DNA from: Iocasia fonsfrigidae
Lineage (GTDB): Bacteria > Bacillota > Halanaerobiia > Halanaerobiales > DTU029
Reading direction: 5' to 3'
Length of the DNA stretch: 64,000 nucleotides
Assembly (NCBI RefSeq): GCF_017751145.1
Contig: NZ_CP046640.1
Location: 2,522,137-2,586,136, forward strand
The notes below the pieces were generated by a model that was given only the letters and a program-made list of their open reading frames with translations, was not told the DNA's origin and did not search any database. A program made the position numbers and the translations under genes. Below, in pieces: positions 9,964 through 18,120 of this stretch; within the stretch, counting starts at the first letter, position 1; every line of letters begins with the position of its first letter.

Positions 9964-10479
9964 TCATATCCCTTTGATAACCATTTGCAGCTTTTGAATG
10001 GCTTTTTCATTGTCTTTCAAATCATTTCTATCTGGATAGTCAGCTTCAGTCCCATTAATGGCATGAACACTATCAAGGTATTCTGATACTATTTTATAGT
10101 TATCTGCTGCATAAATGACTTCCCACTCCCCTAAAAAACTACCTTCTTCATTTTTCTTATCCTCCCATTTCTCCAGATACTCCATGGCTATCCCGGCTCT
10201 TTGGCGCATCTCTGCTAAGGCCACTTCATCTCCAAGATAATTTCCCCGGTCATCTACACCATATATCGGTTTAGGCTTTTCTTCTCCTGTTTTAGGGTCT
10301 GTATACTTCTTTGCAAATTCTTTAGGGGTTAGAAGGTCGTTGAGTTTTGTTGACCTCGTTCTTGAAAGCCCATTTGTATCTGTAATTGTCTTTTCTAAAT
10401 TAACAAAATGCCAATCCAAATTTGTTAAGTTACTGAAAGTTAATAACTCTTTATGTTTAATTTTTCCTTCATTACTCAT
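9964..10479 (-). CDS. Truncated effector N-terminal domain (171 aa)
   Basis: The protein begins MSNEGKIKHKELLTFSNLTN and follows the first 150 residues of the giant effector closely, including LLTPKEF, AEMRQRAGIAMEYLEKW and LGEWEVIYAADNYKIVSEYLD. It then ends in an unrelated tail shortly before repeat R2. The start ATG 10479 is placed by the upstream AGAAGGGTG site; an earlier GTG (10488) lies inside that site. It could be a free-standing adaptor domain or a remnant of an effector whose toxic part was lost. The frame is intact, so it may be expressed. Confidence 0.7.
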   Translation of the reverse strand: MSNEGKIKHKELLTFSNLTNLDWHFVNLEKTITDTNGLSRTRSTKLNDLLTPKEFAKKYTDPKTGEEKPKPIYGVDDRGNYLGDEVALAEMRQRAGIAMEYLEKWEDKKNEEGSFLGEWEVIYAADNYKIVSEYLDSVHAINGTEADYPDRNDLKDNEKAIQKLQMVIKGI

Positions 10480-10493
10480 TTTTATCACCCTTC

Positions 10494-11582
10494 TTAATTA
10501 TTAATATACATGTAATTATATGGTCTCTCTAAAATTATATTATCCAATACATCATATTTATTTTTTTTATCTTCTTCAGTAATTGAAGAAGGATACTTTT
10601 CTTCAAGAATTCCTAATGAATAGACAAGCGCAATGGAATGCATATTATATTTAATAAGGTCTTTCAACTCACTCTTCCTAATCTTACCCATACTTGCCAA
10701 CAGTTCTTCTTCACTCATACCATCTACCTCTCTCTGCAATACCTCTGACATTTCTTTTCTTAATTCTATTGGCGGTAATTTCACTGTTTCTCCATCTATA
10801 ACTTCTTTTACCCTCTCACTACAATTTATCTTCTGTCTGTATTCCCTGTAACCAGTTGCTAAGACCCTTTCATCTATGAAGATAACCCCTAACTCAAGGT
10901 ACTTAAATAAGCCTTCCTGTTTTAAATACTGGACAAAGTCAAAGATCTGCTTCCTCCTCTCTTCTTTTTCATTGTCTATTCTATCGAAGATATAGATATA
11001 TAATTCTATTTCTAATCTGTTATTTTTAGGGTCATTTATTACTCTTTTTCTAGCCACTCTAAAATCTGATTCTTTATATCCTAAAAATGCATCTACTCCA
11101 TTACTATTTTTATCTCTTTTTCTATATTCTTTTACTATTAAATCATCCCGTCCCCATACTTTTAGTTCACTATCTACCTTTAAAAGCACCCTATCACCAA
11201 ATATTTCTTTAACTTTAGGCATTAAATATTTTTCTCCTGTTAAATTCATTTTTACATAACTATAACTATCTCCAGGTTCATCTAATCTACCAAATGATAG
11301 TTTGTCAACACTTGCACTACCGTAATAATACGAATCTCCTTCTTTATTTGTCCCAATTATTGACTTCGGATATATCCTTGCTACATATTCTGTTATTCCA
11401 TCATCATTCCTCGTCCCTATCCTGTCTACTATAAATTCCTCTCCATACTTTTGATAAAGATAATCTTTTATTTTAGCCCTAACAGCCTCTTCATTATGAC
11501 TGCCAATTTTACAGGCAGTAAGTGAAAAAATCAGTAAGGGGGTTAGTAATAATAGGACTATTTTTTTTAGCTTTTTTTCCAT
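10494..11582 (-). CDS. Lipoprotein, candidate immunity protein (paralogue 3)
   Basis: A 362-residue paralogue of the other two lipoproteins, with lipobox LTAC and the conserved blocks ARIYPKSIIGTNKEGD and IELYIYIFDRID to IRKSELKD. It has the longest variable middle (about 110-180, rich in charged residues) and a distinct C-terminus. It is the first gene after the tube-gene terminator and repeat R3, so its expression probably needs a promoter within or near R3. The gene after it is the truncated effector domain at 9964. Confidence 0.75.
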   Translation of the reverse strand: MEKKLKKIVLLLLTPLLIFSLTACKIGSHNEEAVRAKIKDYLYQKYGEEFIVDRIGTRNDDGITEYVARIYPKSIIGTNKEGDSYYYGSASVDKLSFGRLDEPGDSYSYVKMNLTGEKYLMPKVKEIFGDRVLLKVDSELKVWGRDDLIVKEYRKRDKNSNGVDAFLGYKESDFRVARKRVINDPKNNRLEIELYIYIFDRIDNEKEERRKQIFDFVQYLKQEGLFKYLELGVIFIDERVLATGYREYRQKINCSERVKEVIDGETVKLPPIELRKEMSEVLQREVDGMSEEELLASMGKIRKSELKDLIKYNMHSIALVYSLGILEEKYPSSITEEDKKNKYDVLDNIILERPYNYMYINN

Positions 11583-11662
11583 TTAAAAACACCTCTTCTC
11601 CTTATTGAAAAATCTTGCGTGTGAATTATTTAAATTAAATCACTCTTTAAATTCATGGCATT

Positions 11663-11766
11663 GATAGATTGTAATAATTATTTATAAGCGAAGTCAAGAA
11701 ACGCCAGACCTCGCTTTATCCCAAGCAAAGGCATCATTGAGCGTTAAATAATTATTACAATCTATC
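11663..11766. repeat. Hairpin repeat R3 of the cassette array
   Basis: The inverted ends are at 11663-11684 and 11745-11766. On the minus strand its second half reads TTGACT, 18 bases, TACAAT, a fair sigma-A promoter pointing at lipoprotein gene 3. In R1 and R2 the -35 element is weaker (TTAACT). It sits between the sheath-tube terminator and the first cassette. Confidence 0.88.
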
Positions 11767-11879
11767 ACTTCTACCTCATATATTCTTTTCGTCTTTCTCT
11801 TTATATTTCATTATCCTGACCCCTAAAAAAGTATAGCCAGACTTTTATCAATAAATTATTATATCTTCTAAAATCTAGA

Positions 11880-11912
11880 AAAAAGGGGATAAATAATTAA
11901 ATTTATCCCCCC
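11880..11912 (-). terminator. Terminator after the tube gene
   Basis: A GGGGATAAAT / ATTTATCCCC stem-loop is followed on the minus strand by a run of T. It lies 12 bases after the tube stop codon and separates sheath and tube from the cassettes. Confidence 0.75.
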
Positions 11913-11923
11913 TGTGCAATTAC

Positions 11924-12355
11924 TTATTCAGCTGCATAACCACCATCAATAGTAACAAGTTCGTTCCTATCTTTCTTCTGTCTCAGCACTAATTCAAATT
12001 TCCCAGTACCTTCAGTGTGATCAAATTCTTCAGTATAATCAACAACGAATGCATTTGGGAAGTAAACTTTCCTGATCACCTGATCAGCGGCTATGATCTC
12101 CAGAGTGGCTTTTCGATATGCATCTGCTTTCTCAGCCTTAACCAGTGACCAGATCGCAAGTTTTCTAGTATCATCAGCCTCTTCTCCATCTACAGCAGTT
12201 ATAATTTTACCTTTAATAATTACAGAAGAACCAATATCTGATGCCCTGGCATTTGAATCATCTGGTGTATCTGATTCATAAGTTACCGCCATGATATTAT
12301 CTGACCCCAACTGAATTGTTTCATCTGCGCTTTCGATAATTAATCTAGAACTCAT
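11924..12355 (-). CDS. Contractile injection system inner tube protein (Hcp-like, 143 aa)
   Basis: A small, mostly beta-strand protein, MSSRLIIESADETI onward, ending in a strand pair (FPNAFVVDYTEEF, KFELVLRQKKDR) that resembles clostridial phage-tail-tube/Hcp-like proteins. Such proteins stack as hexamer rings inside the contractile sheath. It follows the sheath gene by about 130 bases, the usual sheath-then-tube order. ATG 12355 is preferred because GGAGG at 12358-12365 precedes it; GTG 12364 lies within that site. The terminator just after it suggests sheath and tube are made in excess over the tip components. Confidence 0.72.
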   Translation of the reverse strand: MSSRLIIESADETIQLGSDNIMAVTYESDTPDDSNARASDIGSSVIIKGKIITAVDGEEADDTRKLAIWSLVKAEKADAYRKATLEIIAADQVIRKVYFPNAFVVDYTEEFDHTEGTGKFELVLRQKKDRNELVTIDGGYAAE

Positions 12356-12483
12356 AGTATTCACCTCCTTTATTTAATATTTATTTATATTAATACAATA
12401 GTCATATTGTACTAATATCATTATTAAAATACTTATGTAATATATCCTAAAGGATGTAAACTTTTTTATTTGAAAATATCAAT

Positions 12484-14661
12484 TTATCCTACAGCAGTAG
12501 TACTCTTAGTAATATTAACCTCAAGATTTTTAATATTACCGTTAAATACAATATTTAAATGGCAGACATTATTATCCAAATCAATCTCATAAGAAATATC
12601 ATCCCCAGTCTGTAAAACAGAATTTACAAACCCTTTATTATTAATCCAGATACTCTTTTGACTATTAGGATTATTACTAAAAAACCTTATAATCTTATCT
12701 TGTTTAAAATCACTTGTCTGGAATCTCAAAATTCTTTCTATATATGTACTAACTAAGGTCTTATATATTGAGTCAAAGCCATCATCTGTAATCGCCATAC
12801 TCCTTGCCTTATAAACAGTGATTCTATTTATTGTCATTCCATTCATCTGTGCATTTTCAGAGGAAAATACAAAACCAAAATTATTCTTATTAATTGTATT
12901 TTTAATCTTATTTGTAAATCCAGTAATTTCTTTGGCTAGTGTTGTAGGTATCTTAAGGGCATTATCACCACTTTCAATGTCAAATCTAATACCTGGGAAC
13001 ATATTAGTAACATTTTTGAAATTTTTATCAAGATAATCTGGGCATTGATAAGCTGCTACAGTTCCTGCTGCAACATATGAAGCATCAATATAAACCCCCT
13101 TAAGCCATAATTTCAAGATATCTTCCCTTTGTTGAGATAAGGCCACACCACCATCTTTACTTTTTACCATTTTCTTATCCAAAATAACACCTGATTTATC
13201 TTCAGGTATGACACTAAAATTCGGTAAACATGGTATTGCAAACTCACTATAATTTTGCCTTAATAATACCTCTGTCTTATTTAAGTACTTGTCCATTCCC
13301 TTAGTTGCTATATCATTAAATGTCGTTGCCTCATTAGCCTGGAAGTTAAAGAATATTTGAATCTTATATTTCATTGCTAAGTCTAAAATAGCAGTTAACG
13401 ATTCCAGAGTATTACCAGGTGGCATATCATCTTTATCTGTTCCTTTAAATCTCTCTCTCCTGGTTTCAATACGATCAACTGAATCCATCTCGACAGCAGG
13501 GAAAATACCAAACCAAATAGTATTTTCAAAGCTATTCTTTCCATTTACTGTATTTAAATAAGTATCAATTCGTGGTTTATTATTTGTCTTTACCATCATG
13601 TCCACTTTACAATTAGTCACTAATAAGGTAGGGCGCATACCATTATCATCTGTTTGATACTGGTCAAAAAACATCTTTACGCCTAATATTTTTTCTATTA
13701 AGGGTTTTGCTGTCTGTACAAAATTATCCTTAGATTGTTTATAAAACTCCAGATAATTATTATAATTAGCTATTTCCCTTTCAACATCAACATTACTATC
13801 AGTAACAGCAATCGGAGCAAAAGTCCTTGTTACTAAGTCCTTTACATAGGGTGTCGGATTTTCTGTAATTTCCTCATAATCTTCCTCAAAAATCTCAACT
13901 AAAGCTGCACTCCTTTCTTCATCTACTGAAACAGGCAGTGCTTCTTGTTCTTCTTTGGAAATTTCCACTATTTTTAATTCGCCTTCATCCCCCATTGTTA
14001 ACATACCAATTTGAACTTCTTCAGCCTCGGCTTCGTCCTGACTCTCCCCGAGCAAAAGTCTTGTTTTTACATCTTCAATTGCTAATGGCAGCATCCCTAG
14101 AACATTATTATAATTACGGCTGGCTTCTTCAAATTTTACATTTAGTTTGTCACCTAGTTTTAATTTCTTGGGGTCTTCCTCTTCCAATTTCTCATATTTT
14201 TCATATAAATAATTTATTTCCTTTCTAACCTGTTTTATATCTTCCATCACTTTTTTAGGGGAAATCATATCAAGTACATTTTCAAACTTAAAATCAACAT
14301 TTCTCCTGCCCTGATTTTTTTTTGTATCAATTAATGTAAATAACATTTTTAAGAAATCGTTATTCTGATCTAAACGGATTTCAGATACATTATTTTCTGG
14401 TACACCTTCAGGTCTTTCCAGTGTATAGATAATTCTTTGACTTGCAGCATTATAATATGAATAAATTGTAGGAGTAAACTTATCTAAAAAATCCTGAAAA
14501 TCCCTGATTAATAGATGTTCGTTAATCTCTTTTATTTTTTCATCATCAAGACTTTCTACTCCTTTCACATTACCAATTAAGGTTATTAAATCTAATTTCT
14601 CCGGATTCACCTCCTCAAGAAGTACAGTTCTGTTTGTTTGCCTAATTATTTCCATTCTCAC
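12484..14661 (-). CDS. Contractile sheath-like protein (725 aa)
   Basis: The C-terminal half looks like a tail sheath. It has FGIFPAVEMD with a preceding long beta/alpha domain, IFFNFQANE, DASYVAAGTVAAYQCPDYLD (compare the sheath pattern of a surface loop followed by AAxxA), FPGIRFDIE, and near the end INRITVYKARSMA and a YIERILRF helix. The N-terminal third is different, rich in charged coiled-coil (about 115-160), and might correspond to a fused small-sheath subunit (TssB-like) or a chaperone-binding extension. Type VI TssC and most tail sheaths are roughly 450-500 residues, so this protein is long. It is first in the module. GTG 14661 is six bases from AAGG; ATG 14655 is the alternative. 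Confidence 0.6.
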   Translation of the reverse strand: MRMEIIRQTNRTVLLEEVNPEKLDLITLIGNVKGVESLDDEKIKEINEHLLIRDFQDFLDKFTPTIYSYYNAASQRIIYTLERPEGVPENNVSEIRLDQNNDFLKMLFTLIDTKKNQGRRNVDFKFENVLDMISPKKVMEDIKQVRKEINYLYEKYEKLEEEDPKKLKLGDKLNVKFEEASRNYNNVLGMLPLAIEDVKTRLLLGESQDEAEAEEVQIGMLTMGDEGELKIVEISKEEQEALPVSVDEERSAALVEIFEEDYEEITENPTPYVKDLVTRTFAPIAVTDSNVDVEREIANYNNYLEFYKQSKDNFVQTAKPLIEKILGVKMFFDQYQTDDNGMRPTLLVTNCKVDMMVKTNNKPRIDTYLNTVNGKNSFENTIWFGIFPAVEMDSVDRIETRRERFKGTDKDDMPPGNTLESLTAILDLAMKYKIQIFFNFQANEATTFNDIATKGMDKYLNKTEVLLRQNYSEFAIPCLPNFSVIPEDKSGVILDKKMVKSKDGGVALSQQREDILKLWLKGVYIDASYVAAGTVAAYQCPDYLDKNFKNVTNMFPGIRFDIESGDNALKIPTTLAKEITGFTNKIKNTINKNNFGFVFSSENAQMNGMTINRITVYKARSMAITDDGFDSIYKTLVSTYIERILRFQTSDFKQDKIIRFFSNNPNSQKSIWINNKGFVNSVLQTGDDISYEIDLDNNVCHLNIVFNGNIKNLEVNITKSTTAVG

Positions 14662-14990
14662 ATTTCACCTTCCCTCAAAAACCCCCATTTAAATTTAATT
14701 TTTTCTAAACATAGTTGTTTAGATGCATAGATTTACATTTCTTAATATTATATACTATTTTTTATTGGAAAAAAATACTTTTTATGCAATTTCCAAAAAA
14801 TAGTACTTATTTACTACTGCTAACTAATAGATTTTTTTGTAAATAATATCTAATTTTGTCGAAAAACTCTTTTTCTAACTCATCAGTAATATAATAATAT
14901 ATTTTTTCATAACGATTTTTGTAATCCTAATGTATAACTAAAACAGTTATAATAAAAAAACATGAATATCTAGCCAAACTAGATGCCCAT
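14662..14990. other. Gene-free AT-rich stretch upstream of the sheath operon
   Basis: About 330 bp without a convincing gene. A TATAAT-like -10 on the minus strand near 14738-14745 may serve the sheath gene, but I see no matching -35. A short open stretch without a start (minus strand, about 14800-14930) encodes a charged, tyrosine-rich peptide that I cannot assign. Confidence 0.4.
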
Positions 14991-14993
14991 GTC

Positions 14994-15146
14994 TTGAAAA
15001 GCAAAATCTTAAAAGGAAAGGTATTTGCTTATATGAGCATCACCGGTCCATCACCCCGTTTTCCGGATAATAAAATAGAGGAGTATTCCAGATTATTAAT
15101 GGAGGTAACCAATAAAATATCCAGGCAATTAGGCTGGCCTGGATAA
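14994..15146 (+). pseudogene. C-terminal remnant of an IclR-family regulator
   Basis: The plus-strand frame ending at TAA 15144-15146 reads GKVFAYMSITGPSPRF, then NKIEEYSRLLMEVTNKISRQLG. This is the characteristic end of the IclR effector-binding domain (a GPS-x-R motif followed by a helix ending in S-x-x-LG). Nothing upstream encodes the rest of the domain or a winged helix, so only the last roughly 45 residues survive. It converges on the alcohol dehydrogenase gene. Confidence 0.6.
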
Positions 15147-15157
15147 GCTTATTTTTT
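15119..15157 (+). terminator. Terminator of the lost IclR gene
   Basis: ATCCAGGC / GCCTGGAT stem overlaps the remnant's stop codon and is followed by a T-rich run (TTATTTTTTAAT). Confidence 0.65.
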
Positions 15158-15164
15158 AATAAAT

Positions 15165-15212
15165 AATATAAAGAAAGGAAAAGAACCTCCATAATAAAGA
15201 AGGCTCTTTTCC
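15165..15212 (-). terminator. Terminator of the alcohol dehydrogenase gene
   Basis: GGAAAAGAACCT at 15177-15188 pairs with AGGCTCTTTTCC at 15201-15212 (one G-T pair). On the minus strand it is followed by TTTCTTTATATT, just past the dehydrogenase stop. Confidence 0.65.
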
Positions 15213-15226
15213 TATCTACTTTAATA

Positions 15227-16369
15227 CTATTCACCATAAAAAGACTTCTTATAGAGCTCTTTCATGTCTTCAATAGTCGGTTGCTCAGGATTGGTAAGTG
15301 TACAAGGGTCTTCCAGGGCATTTTGTGACATTCTATCTAAAACAGCTTCAAAATCATCAGCTGTAAAGTCCATCCAGTCAATATCATTAAAACTGGCAGG
15401 TATATTGACCTTTTTGTTTAATTCCCGGATAGCATCAGCTAGACTATCAATACCTAAAAACCTTTCTACATATTCAAATTTCTCCCTGGCAGCCTCATAG
15501 TTAAATTCAATTACATATGGTAGTAATATTGCATTTGCCAATCCATGTGTAATATGGAGTTCCCCACCAATCTTATGGGCCAAACTATGAATAATCCCTA
15601 AAGAGGCATTGGAAAAAGCCATCCCAGCCATAGTAGAGGCATTGTGCATTTTCTCACGAGCAGTCATATCGTTACCGTCTTTAACTGCATCTGCTAAATA
15701 TTTAAAGACAAGGTCAATGGCCCTTAAAGCCAATGGGTCTGTATAATCACTGGCATTTGTCGATACAAAGGATTCAACTGCATGAGCCATTACATCCATC
15801 CCAGTATTAGCAGTTATATGTGAAGGCATTGTTGCTGGTATTTCTGGATCAATAATTGCTATATCAGGAATAATTTCTGGTGATACAATAGGATATTTTA
15901 TTTTTTTCTTGCTATCAGTAATTACCGAAAAGGCAGTAATCTCCGAGGCAGTTCCACTTGTTGAAGGAATAGCAATAAATTTAGCCTTCTTCCTTAACTC
16001 AGGGATTGAACCAACTTCAATTATATCACTAAACTCCAGTTCAGGGTATTCATAAAACGCCCACATTATCTTAGCTGCATCAAGGGCTGAACCCCCACCA
16101 ATTGCTATTACCCAGTCTGGTTCAAACTCAAGCATTGCTTTTTTCCCTCTTTCCACAGTTTCAACTGAAGGATTAGGTTCTACACCGTCAACAATTATCG
16201 ATTTTATTCCGGCCTCTTTTAAGTAATCAACAGTTTTATCAAGAAATCCAAATTTTTTCATAGAACTACCGCCTGTTACTAAAACAGCACGACTACCCTT
16301 AAGGTCTTTCAAATATGCCAGCGAATCAGCCTCAAATTCAATGTCTGGTGGTATTAAAAAAGATTTCAT
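15227..16369 (-). CDS. Iron-containing alcohol dehydrogenase (380 aa)
   Basis: Group III (Fe-dependent) NAD(P)-linked alcohol dehydrogenase, interconverting aldehydes and alcohols in the cytoplasm. It shows the NAD-binding GGGSALDAAK motif near residue 90, the PSTSGTASE motif near 137, and the metal-binding segments GMDVMAHAVE and HSLAHKIGGELHITHG, whose histidines and aspartate coordinate iron. The length is typical for the family. I place the start at ATG 16369 (MKSFLIPPDIEF), after AAAAGGAG at 16382-16389; the frame extends upstream to a TTG at 16405, but that start precedes the ribosome binding site. It stands alone with its own terminator, and the regulator that once faced it (IclR) is degraded. 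The substrate cannot be told from sequence. Confidence 0.92.
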   Translation of the reverse strand: MKSFLIPPDIEFEADSLAYLKDLKGSRAVLVTGGSSMKKFGFLDKTVDYLKEAGIKSIIVDGVEPNPSVETVERGKKAMLEFEPDWVIAIGGGSALDAAKIMWAFYEYPELEFSDIIEVGSIPELRKKAKFIAIPSTSGTASEITAFSVITDSKKKIKYPIVSPEIIPDIAIIDPEIPATMPSHITANTGMDVMAHAVESFVSTNASDYTDPLALRAIDLVFKYLADAVKDGNDMTAREKMHNASTMAGMAFSNASLGIIHSLAHKIGGELHITHGLANAILLPYVIEFNYEAAREKFEYVERFLGIDSLADAIRELNKKVNIPASFNDIDWMDFTADDFEAVLDRMSQNALEDPCTLTNPEQPTIEDMKELYKKSFYGE

Positions 16370-16499
16370 AACACTATACATCTCCTTTTGTGATTTATTT
16401 AACAAAGCAAAGCTTAAAAAATTGTTTGTTAATTTTTTAACAATATAAGTATAGCATATTTATGTCTGTTTTTCAAGAGCAATTTGTAATTTAATGTAG

Positions 16500-16530
16500 A
16501 AAAAATCCCCTTTTAAAAAAGGGGATTATA
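16500..16530 (-). terminator. Terminator after nicotinate phosphoribosyltransferase
   Basis: ATCCCCTTTT / AAAAGGGGAT stem (16505-16526) followed on the minus strand by TTTTTTC. Confidence 0.85.
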
Positions 16531-16562
16531 CTATCGTATGGTTAATACTTTTTAATGATTTT

Positions 16563-18005
16563 CTACTTTGCGGAATGCTGTTGCAGCAGCTCCTGTTTCA
16601 TCTCCCAGAGAGGTTCAGAAAGGTCAACGAAATACTTATGTGGGTTTTCAAACCTGACTACTGCATCCCACAAAGTTTCTATTTGCTGCTGACAGTAATG
16701 CTTTACCTCTGATAGTTCAGGGCATTTATAAACACAGCTGCCTTTATCAAAAATCTTCTTTAAAAGCCTTTTAGCCTTGAAATTTCGGACTGTCTTTCTT
16801 TTCCAGGTGTGTTCAGGGTCAAATAATTCATAGGGTTTACTTTCATCTATAATTTCATCATGCATAGTTAAGACATCAGCCATCGCTTTTCCAGTATCTT
16901 TATCAAAAAAACGCCAGACCTGTTTAAACCCAGGATTAGTAATCTTGGCTACATTTTCACTCAATTTTATCCTGGGAACTATCCTGCCATTTTCTTCTAT
17001 AGCAACTAGCTTATAAACACCACCAAAAACCGGTTCAGATTTGGAGGTTATTAAACGTTCACCAACACCAAACTGATCTACCTCTGCACCCTGTAATAAT
17101 ATATCCCTGATAATGTACTCATCCAGAGAATTAGACGCTACAACCTTACAATCTTCAAATCCTGCCTCATCAAGGGCTTTCCTGGCTTCCCTGGAAAGGT
17201 AGGTAATATCACCACTATCTATCCTTATTCCTTGCGGCCTAAACCCCTTAGGTACTATTTCTTCATTAAATACCTTGATGGCATTAGGGATACCTGATTT
17301 CAATACATTATATGTATCAACAAGTAAAACACAATTATCAGGATAAACCCTGGCATAAGCCCTGAAGGCATCTAATTCAGAGGGAAAAAGTTGAACCCAG
17401 CTGTGAGCCATAGTACCAATGGCTGGAATATTAAATTCCCTCTCAGCAATAGTACAGGCTGTACCGACACATCCACCTATATATGCCGCCCTTGCCCCAT
17501 AGATAGCTCCATCATAACCATGGGCCCTCCTTGAACCAAATTCCATAACAGCTCGCCCCTGGGCAGCCCTTACTATCCTATTAGCTTTGGTAGCAATCAA
17601 ACTTTGATGATTTATAGTCAGTAAAATCATAGTTTCAACAAACTGGGCCTCAATAACAGGACCTCTGACAGTTACAACCGGTTCATTGGGAAATATTGGA
17701 GTCCCTTCTGGAATAGCCCAGACATCACATCTAAACTCAAAATTTTGTAGATATTCCAGGAATTTTTCACTAAATACCCCTTTACTCCTTAAATATTCAA
17801 TATCCCTTTCATCAAAACTAAGATTTTTAAAATATTGAATTAGCTGCTCAACACCGGTCATAATAGCAAATCCCCCATTATCCGGAACCTTTCTAAAAAA
17901 CATGTCAAAATAGGCTATTTTATCACCTAAACCATTCTCTAAATATCCATTTGCCATAGTTAATTCATAGAAATCAGTTAGTAGTGTTAAATTTATTTTG
18001 TCCAC
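16563..18005 (-). CDS. pncB: Nicotinate phosphoribosyltransferase (480 aa)
   Basis: Converts nicotinate and PRPP to nicotinate mononucleotide for NAD salvage. It starts MDKINLTLLTDFYELTMANGY, the classic N-terminus of the long bacterial family. Other markers are MEFGSRRAHG (about 155-165, phosphate and substrate binding), GTMAHSWVQ with the phosphorylatable-type histidine, DTYNVLKSG and the IRIDSGDI phosphoribosyl-binding stretch. The length matches the Firmicute homologues. It is monocistronic between a perfect promoter (18077-18105) and a terminator. An imperfect palindrome ACAATCATTGT just downstream of the -10 may be an operator. Confidence 0.95.
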   Translation of the reverse strand: MDKINLTLLTDFYELTMANGYLENGLGDKIAYFDMFFRKVPDNGGFAIMTGVEQLIQYFKNLSFDERDIEYLRSKGVFSEKFLEYLQNFEFRCDVWAIPEGTPIFPNEPVVTVRGPVIEAQFVETMILLTINHQSLIATKANRIVRAAQGRAVMEFGSRRAHGYDGAIYGARAAYIGGCVGTACTIAEREFNIPAIGTMAHSWVQLFPSELDAFRAYARVYPDNCVLLVDTYNVLKSGIPNAIKVFNEEIVPKGFRPQGIRIDSGDITYLSREARKALDEAGFEDCKVVASNSLDEYIIRDILLQGAEVDQFGVGERLITSKSEPVFGGVYKLVAIEENGRIVPRIKLSENVAKITNPGFKQVWRFFDKDTGKAMADVLTMHDEIIDESKPYELFDPEHTWKRKTVRNFKAKRLLKKIFDKGSCVYKCPELSEVKHYCQQQIETLWDAVVRFENPHKYFVDLSEPLWEMKQELLQQHSAK

Positions 18006-18047
18006 TAATAATGTGCCTCCTCAAAAAGAAAAATCACCATCTCTATA

Positions 18048-18105
18048 TATAACAATCATTGTAGTATATTACTAACATTATAATACTACCTTACTGACTT
18101 GTCAA
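18048..18105 (-). promoter_or_regulatory. Sigma-A promoter and possible operator of pncB
   Basis: On the minus strand TTGACA (18105-18100), 17 bases, TATAAT (18082-18077): an exact consensus promoter. The palindrome ACAAT-C-ATTGT near 18048-18060 lies at the expected transcription start, where a repressor would block initiation; which repressor is not known. Confidence 0.8.
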
Positions 18106-18120
18106 AACAATAACCATTAT

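Noticed and set aside
8216-11766. R1-R3 as integron attC sites
   Set aside because: Each has a GTTAAAT box on one side only, the arms are fully paired AT-rich palindromes without unpaired bases, and no integrase is in the window.
13938-14228. Plus-strand frame inside the sheath gene
   Set aside because: It is antisense to the strongly protein-like sheath sequence and has no start signals.
14800-14930. Charged, tyrosine-rich open stretch upstream of the sheath gene
   Set aside because: It has no start codon or ribosome binding site and I cannot relate it to a family.
15040-15237. 65-codon minus-strand frame after the alcohol dehydrogenase
   Set aside because: It runs through two terminator hairpins and the antisense strand of the IclR remnant, with no ribosome binding site.
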